NCBI GenBank assembly: GCA_015501595.1
Contig: JADNRX010000274.1
Span: 1 to 64,000 of the forward strand
Source of the DNA: Hymenopellis radicata
Taxonomy: Eukaryota > Basidiomycota > Agaricomycetes > Agaricales > Physalacriaceae
Length of the DNA stretch: 64,000 nucleotides
Reading direction: 5' to 3'
Part shown: piece by piece, positions 57,615 to 64,000 of the stretch
How positions within the stretch are numbered: position 1 is the stretch's first letter
Layout of the letters: every line of letters starts with the position of its first letter
The notes under the pieces: generated by a model
Seen by the model: the letters and a program-made list of their open reading frames with translations, nothing else
Database searches by the model: none
Told to the model about the DNA's origin: nothing
Position numbers and translations under genes: made by a program

Positions 57615-60383
57615 TCATGCGTACGGAACTGACCTCAGTCGGACTGATTCGGCAGACCCCGGCGTCTCGATAACATCGGGCACCATCGAGTCCTTCATCA
57701 GCATAACATTCTCTATAAAGCGTGACTCCCTGAGCGCTCTTTCCTTCGGCAGGTCCGTCGTAGTCCCGAGAAGCAGAAACGCCAGGACAAATAACACGAC
57801 GCTGCAGATAGCCGTGACCACCGCCTTCCACTGGACAATCTCCAGTCGCGCCTTGGTCTGTGCGGTGACGAACGTTGCCGCGTTGAGACGCTGCGGGTTC
57901 TCATCGAGGGCCGTCGAGTTGCATGCTTTATATGCAGTTCCGTATGGAGGCGACGTGCACAGTTGTCCGACATTCCAGAGGTAGCTCGCAGACAGCAGCT
58001 CCAGCGTATTCTCGAGATTCTGTACCGTGGATCCGTTAGCCGTCAACCCGCTGACCAACATGTCCTTCATAAACTGTGTATCATGCTGGCGGTACTGCAC
58101 GCCGCCATCTCCATTAGCATCGGCTGTCAGCGATACAGTAGCGCAAGTCGCGGGGACAAGCATAGTCAGAAATTCTTTAGCCAGGAAATCCGGGTTATCG
58201 TCGGGATCCTCCCATGAAAATGGTGTCCATGGATGAGCCGCTGACGCCTTGTCCTTGGATGAATCGGCAGTGGAGAGCAGCCCCGCCTGCGTGATGGCGA
58301 GCGTTTCCTGAGACGTGCGGAGTGTACACCCGAGGACCTGCACGTAACTCGTTTCCGTACAGTCCGAGTCGGGATCTTGACGTCGTGCATCGGCGAAACA
58401 CTCTGGCCCATCGAGCTGTGTGCAGTTCGCCGCGCATTCACCAAACACCAGTGACACGTTATGGACTTTTCCCTGGCTGCCAGCGCCATCCACGAGAAGC
58501 CGGCTCCGGTTCGTGCTCGAGACGGCGAAGACCATTTGGCGCGATATGCCCGTCTGGTTGATGTCGGGAAACGTACCCATCGCGCCACCAATCGCGCGCG
58601 AGGGATACGAGTAACCCCATGGTTGAAAAGTTAACGCCACTGGACAGAATATACCGTTAGTGCCCAGCGCACAATACGGGGACACTCAACGTACGATCAC
58701 CGTTGATACCTGTATACGCCAGTTGGGAAAAGGGAAAGCCGGATGTCTGCTCGCTCCAGTAATACTGCCAATACGGCGGTTGAGTCGGGATCGAAATGTT
58801 GAGCCACGATTCGCTGCTTGTGTTGTAGAGATCCGTGCTAGGCTTTTGAACCGTGTATCCATCCGCGTCCGCGTTGATAATTGAGGTGTTTTCCAGCCCA
58901 ATAGGAAATGTTCCATACTCCCATGACGCGACAGTAATTCCGGTAGGCAAGAACTTGTTACTTGTTCCGGAGGGCACAAGAAAATATTCGACGAACGCGT
59001 CGTCAACCTGCGAGCATTCAACAGACATTCTCGTGCTGTTTACATGGACTGTTTTCATATACATCAGCACTGACTCGAATGTCGAGCGTGGCTACTGATT
59101 ACCTGTATCAAACGCGTCGACTACATGTAGAGGTGTATCGTGTAGCATCCTAATGGAATTTCGTGTTATTAATGTGAAGGTACACTAAGGCGTCCAAGAC
59201 AAACCTTCCTTGTATGCCGGGGCGTAAAGTGTTGTTAACAGTGGGTAGGAAAAGGCTAGCTCGGGCGGCCTTTGTATCCTTTAGCAACATATTTCAACGG
59301 TGAACTAAACTACACACTTACCCTCCATAAGCCAAGGTCGTGTCCAGGATTCATGTCATCGCAGGCCTCCAATTGGTAAGGGCCATACTCGGGATGACTC
59401 AAGCCGGGTAGCTGAACGCCGCGACGTGGTTCGTCACGGACGAGCTAGGAGACACCTGGGATGTTGAGTTGTATACTGCTACACCTGTCGAGTTCTTTAG
59501 TCATTCATCCTACTGAATGATGATCCCTGCATACCCAAGACAGTAGACGATGTAACTTTCAGTACTTCACCGGCGATAAAATACAACGGTATTCCCATCG
59601 AGATGCTGAGCGGAAGGCTTTTCAGACGCGAAAATTGGGAGTACAAGTTCGCGATAGAAGATCCCAGGCCAGACCAGGCGTATAACCGGATATCAAGATC
59701 GACGATTGTGCGCGCTACAGGAAACAATTAGTTGCTACAGAGACGATAGCACGAGCGCTCACGATGTCGGATAGCCGAATCGACAGCAACGGAACTGGAC
59801 AACAGATACAGAACGAGAATGCTTGCTGTGAAGAAGACTTGGAAGGCCACGGATATGTAACTCGCGACATCGCTGACCTATCTAGTTCGTGAGACTGTAA
59901 AAGGACAGCAGTGCAGCGGAACACATACACGATCTATCGATACCGCAACCTTGTGTTCAGAGTGTCGTATTGATACCGCGAGGATGAACAGATTCAGTGC
60001 GAGAAGAACCGCATGCAGTGCATGTATGACGAATAAACGAAACGATGGTCGTCTACGAGAAGACAGATGAGGCGCGCCGCCCGCCGGGGCTTTGGAAAGT
60101 CAGCGTCTAATGGATAGGGAATTGGAGGGAGGAGAGCGATGGCTTCGTCCCTCTGGTCATGGTCATAACGAAGCGTGCTCCTGACAATCGTATCGTGATG
60201 TAGGTCGGATAGTAAGGATCCCGACCGTGAATCGTGGGTGCTCACCCCAGATGAGAGCGAATGTAATGGAATATGGGAAGAAGAGGCCATGGGATTTGTG
60301 GAAGTGGTCCAAGGAGGTTCATTATTTATATGATGAAACGGTCTAGTTAGACGCCCAAGTACACGTCCAGGGACAGTAAGCAT
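57615..60383 (-). CDS. Multi-pass membrane protein with large extracellular domain, family not named
   Basis: Multi-exon minus-strand gene. The N-terminal cytoplasmic part (60383-60060) is Ser/Pro-rich. Transmembrane-like segments follow, for example FVIHALHAVLLALNLFILAV and FQVFFTASILVLYLLSSSVAV. Next comes AWSGLGSSIANLYSQFSRL and another hydrophobic segment, then a long N-glycosylation-rich domain with many Asn-x-Ser/Thr and paired cysteines (58685-57800). A last transmembrane segment (VVTAICSVVLFVLAFLLLG) and a short tail ending near 57615 complete it. I know this layout from uncharacterised membrane proteins of mushrooms; function is unknown. The intron at about 58637-58702 (GTACGT...TCCAG) keeps frame. 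Between about 60080 and 60050 the coding frame shifts without an obvious intron, and the stretch near 59300-59450 could not be resolved, so exon limits there are uncertain. Confidence 0.6.
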
Positions 60384-60389
60384 GGCACA

Positions 60390-61170
60390 TCAACCTAGCG
60401 CTCGGTCTCCATCCGCGATTCTCCTACCAAGGCTGTCAGCCCGTGCTGAGCCCGACGGCTTGATAGAGTTATAAACAGAGATCAAACACGCAGCCAATTG
60501 AAGTGGTTACCTTGTTCCTAGGCGCGAATCGTTTTGATGCTGTTTTGATGGCCCTCTGGTTTACATGTGGCGCAAGTCAGAGATAAAACGGAGCCTGAAC
60601 TTCATGAGCACTTGGACGACGATGCGTCGAGTGGCTCCTGGAGGTTAGTGGTGGAGGGGAAAAGATGGAACGTTACATGCAAAGCCATATGTTAACGGGC
60701 CAGCCCGGCGTCATCGGCCTTCCGATGAGTCGTTCAAAGCCATAGAGTGCGTCCAACGTAAAGAAAGACTACTAAGTGGTGCGATCGGCTCGTGAGCGAA
60801 AATTTGATCGGCCCATCAAAACTGATCCAATCCCGCCAAAACGAGTTCTCTCTGTCGTTCAGCTTCCTTCTGGGCCCTCAAACGAAAGCAGGAAAAGTAT
60901 GTTTGGATGATCTCTCACTCTAGAGAGCGTGCTTGTGCTAATCTTCTCCGTGTCGTCTCTGACTGACGCGATGAGTATTCCAGCCTTCCACTGCACAGAA
61001 ATCATCGTACCAATGTTTGCGTATGCCACCCTGAAACGAACATAAGGCTTGAAGAAGACTGGGCGGACATGCAACAGTGTTTCGTGTATTGTTTGTGATT
61101 TGCAGAGTGTCGGTGATACCTTATACGACCTCCTCAGGCTGTCTTAAGTGGGTCCAAGTTGATGTTCATC
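60390..61170. other. Intergenic, nothing recognised
   Basis: About 780 bases between the membrane-protein and arrestin-like genes, both on the minus strand. Only short frames without motifs are seen. Confidence 0.45.
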
Positions 61171-61175
61171 ATCAT

Positions 61176-62619
61176 TCATGCAACATCATCTGTCCACGGG
61201 TCCGTCACAATCAAAACCCCCACAGCATTCCTCGAAGGCAGGAATGGGGAGTCGGCCGGTGGCTTGAGGTCGACAACAATGTAGTCTCTGACCATGGCAC
61301 CCGCTGCAACGAATCCCCCTACTTTCACGTTACTGTTACATCGCACCTCGCCCTCCCAGTCCATGTGGTCCTCCTGCCTCGGAGGTGAACGCGACAGTGG
61401 AGGAGGCACTGCACGTATGGACCCCGACCCAATGACAGTCGAACGTGTGAACGTTTTATTGTTCAACTCGACTACTACCTGTCGTAGCAAATAAACACAT
61501 ATTGAAGATGGGGAATCCGGTGGAAATGGAGAAGGGGGAACGGATGAATACGAAGGGGACGGAGCAGATGGGGGTAGTGATTTTGGTAAAGCGCCTGGTG
61601 GAAAGAACAATTGCAGTGATTTCAACGGCGCCGTTAATTGGACATGGAACGGTATTGGATCTGTCACTGAGAATGTTTGAACGCTCGGGACGAATAACTG
61701 GGGAGTCCGTGAGCTCCAATTGACACATATTGAAGAGAAAGAAGCCCACGTTACAATTAATAACACCCATTCTTCCCTTCTCGGTGTCTCGTATCCGTAC
61801 AGCCGTCAGATTCTGTCTCCACTCCTCAGGTGACGCCTTTACCGATGATAGGAACAGAGGGCGATACAGGAGGGGCTGAGATGGCCGCGAACGAGGCTCG
61901 TAGTTGAGGGAACACGCACACTGATCAGAGCGTTAGATAACGGCGGGGGGGATAAGAAGGTGTGTACTCAACACGTTATTTCTTGAAATGAAACCCAACG
62001 CCGGTTTTCGTCTGTCCACCACCTCAACTACGAGAACGTATTGGGAGGCAAAACCCAGATGCTCTCCATTGAATGTGGGAGGAAGCGCAAAAAGGTTGGG
62101 TTCTCCGCTCTCGTCGTCTCGGTACATTTCTGGGAATCTGAGGGAGAATGGGATCGCTCCAGGACATGGAGCCACCGACGTCGTCGTCCCCATATTTTGA
62201 TTAATAGCCCATAGAAGCTGTACGAGCTCAACGGTATTTACCGTCCGATTCCCGATTTCGCCATTGGACAAGATCGTACGACCTAACAGCTACGAAAGAG
62301 AATCAGACCATTGAAACACGATCAACAGGGAGACAAAAATAGAAACCTTGACAGTGACGGAGGCCACTACCTCACGATTGTCCAGGAGCATCGCACCTTC
62401 AACGCGTCCGCGCCTGCCGTAACGCGGGATCTCAGCATCTTTCTCCTGCTCAGATAAGGCGACGGTGACGTTCCCCACGGTCCTCAACCATGTATCTGTA
62501 GGAAGACGCTGTCGACGTGAAGGACTGTGCTCCAATCGAGATTCGCCAAAACGAGGTGTAACGGAGTATTCTGGAGGGAAAGAGTATGGATCCATCGACG
62601 CGAATTTGAAGAGAGGCAA
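61176..62619 (-). CDS. Arrestin-like protein
   Basis: Four exons, 62619-62347, 62289-61975, 61920-61750 and 61697-61176. Introns of 57, 54 and 52 bp all keep frame and give 426 residues. The start (MPLFKFASMDPYSFPPEYS) may instead be the second Met. The N-terminal part (GNVTVALSEQ...VEGAMLLDNREVVASVTVKLLG) and PFSLRFPEMY fit an arrestin N-domain beta-sandwich. SPEEWRQ, TFSVTDPIPFHVQLTAPLKSL and the closing VLIVTDPWTDD fit the C-domain of fungal arrestin-related proteins. These adaptors link membrane transporters to ubiquitin ligases. No PY motif is obvious beyond PPEY near the start, which could bind a WW domain. Intact. Confidence 0.7.
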
Positions 62620-62639
62620 CTTGAAATGTCAATCAATTC

Positions 62640-63670
62640 ATCTGCGCAAGATTGGTATCTTTTGTATGAACCCTACGGAGCCGCGTCTACGTCCATCAGT
62701 GCCCAATGGCAGACGTGGCTAATTTGGCCTGCGTCAGCAGTGACTCGAAAGTGCCTCCAGTAATTGTCCGTAGTCCGGTAGTTTTCAGCAAGCACAGAAA
62801 GACGATGTAAGCGCTCAGCCCAGAGGTAGATTGACTGCGCAGAACTGATCTCTTATTCGATAAGTAGTCAAAGGGTCTGAGTTCTCGCTGCGCACCTTAG
62901 AAATACGGTAGGTTCAGCGTCAACCGGAACGACGCGTTTCCCGCCAGGACCCGGTGCATATGGCCCACAGAGGAGGTACAGATTGTATATATGGGAGTCT
63001 GTAAGAGTCATCTTCTTAGCACCGACCCTGGTCACACTGCTCGTTTCAGGAACCATCAGGGAACCAAATCACGAACAAATGCGAAGTTCAAGGAAAAGCC
63101 AGGGTTCTGGGACCCTCTTGCACGAAACGAGGTGAATCTTGCTAGAATACTGATGAACAACGCGTACTTCGACACAACACAACGGCGAACGCACTTTCTA
63201 CGAGCGCACTGTCCAAGTTGAAGCATTCGTCATTTCGTACTAGCCACACGTCAGCAAAAGTCGCAACCTACAGTAGATGTGCGCCGCCGGAAGCCACGTC
63301 AGGCTTCACCTTCCCAATTCATGTGTTCGGACTGAGTTGTGTCGACTCGAACCCAATGGCGGTGGTACTGAACGAATTCTACTACTTACTGCCAATGACG
63401 ATTTTTCTCATCGAGGTCTTGGCCTACCGAAATCTGCCGCACATTTCTCATGACGTCGCCATTCCTCAGGCGAAGTCTTGACAGATGTTAGGAACGAAGC
63501 ATTCTGCAGTAGAGGTAGTGATGGCCGGGTCCGAGGACGATACATGATTAGAACTCGAAGGCTTAGAGGGAGCGAACTATCAACTGAGTAAACGGGGACA
63601 CTCGAACAACCAAGGAAAAGTTGACCTGGAAAATAGGTAAAAGCGCAATCTGGAACGGAACTGCAGAAGC
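62640..63670. other. About 1 kb without a defendable gene
   Basis: Several frames of 60-110 codons lie on both strands (for example +63218-63481), but none shows a recognised motif or a consistent splice chain. It contains the promoter of the arrestin-like gene and the 3' flank of the partial F-box gene. Confidence 0.45.
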
Positions 63671-63678
63671 AGGACGTA

Positions 63679-64000
63679 CTACAAAGCATACTGTTCAGCA
63701 AGCGTGCGAGAAATGTCCAAGACCAAGAGACCAAGAAAAACTTGACCTAAAGAAAAGTCACATATATAATTGGCTACATCGAAGACAGAAACTCACCACA
63801 AAGCATAATATTTAATTCAACTCCTCTATTGTTCGCCTGGTCTTCAAGTTTCGCGAGACAATCGGCAGTATCTAATAGACGGTCCACCGGCTGCAGAAGG
63901 TATCCCATGCAGATATCAGAATCCATACCCACAATCAAGGTCACTGCCTTGAGCTCACGAGCCTGCACCACCTCCAAAATCACCCTCAGAAGTGCGAAAC
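63679..64000 (-). CDS. F-box family protein, 3' end only
   Basis: Partial: the gene continues beyond the window. Exon 64000-63797 and exon 63746-63679 are separated by a 50-bp intron (63747-63796, GTGAGT...TTTAG). The protein shares VLLEVVQARELKAV-like sequence, then LLQPVDRLLDTADCLAKLED and VELNIMLCG, with the C-terminal part of the gene at 22216-23640. The intron sits at exactly the same codon. The tail after the intron differs (GQVFLGLLVLDISRTLAEQY). It is a paralogue in the same orientation, about 41 kb away. Confidence 0.75.

Overview
The window looks like nuclear DNA of a mushroom-forming basidiomycete (Agaricomycetes). Real genes are cut by many 46-66 bp GT-AG introns. The recognisable families are typical of such fungi: an F-box-like protein, a Crh-type GH16 wall enzyme with a chitin-binding module, a family X DNA polymerase, an arrestin-like protein, small cysteine-rich secreted proteins, and a DD34E integrase-like transposase. 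No database search was possible, so family names rest on motifs read by eye.

Layout. (1) 0-14 kb: a 23-bp minisatellite, then a block of three convergent or divergent multi-exon genes (integrase, a +strand HTH-like protein, an unknown protein) and a fourth gene with a possible HECT-like C-terminal motif. The fourth gene is split: its body lies at 11.1-14.0 kb and its last exon at 6.35-6.57 kb. A 4.5-kb insertion with short terminal inverted repeats and a TA duplication separates them. The body has two in-frame TAG codons. This block may be one large mobile element later hit by a second. (2) 14-25.7 kb: degenerate repeats, a frameshifted acyl-CoA oxidase-like relic, a Pro/Gln-rich protein with an acidic C-terminus, an F-box protein, and a family X DNA polymerase. 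(3) 25.78-57.17 kb: a tandem array with a period of about 10.73 kb. It holds a divergent 6.5-kb unit 0, full units 1 and 2, and a partial unit 3. Each unit starts with a copy of the 5' part of the polymerase gene. Each carries a small secreted 8-cysteine protein (4 copies), and units 1-3 carry a GPI-type GH16 Crh enzyme (3 copies). The rest of each unit, 5-7 kb, has no gene I can defend but is rich in perfect hairpins with 3-nt loops. Unit 0 holds a 587-bp MITE-like insertion whose empty site is visible in unit 1. (4) 57.2-64 kb: a multi-pass membrane protein, an arrestin-like gene, and the 3' end of a second F-box gene paralogous to the one at 22-23.6 kb.

How it fits together: the secreted protein and the GH16 enzyme are both exported, and the enzyme would act on cell-wall chitin-glucan. 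Their co-amplification suggests dosage or diversification of a secreted set, but the units also differ by single-base indels in homopolymers that break the GH16 frame in units 2 and 3. Those may be long-read consensus errors. Array growth fits unequal crossing-over within the GH16 gene.
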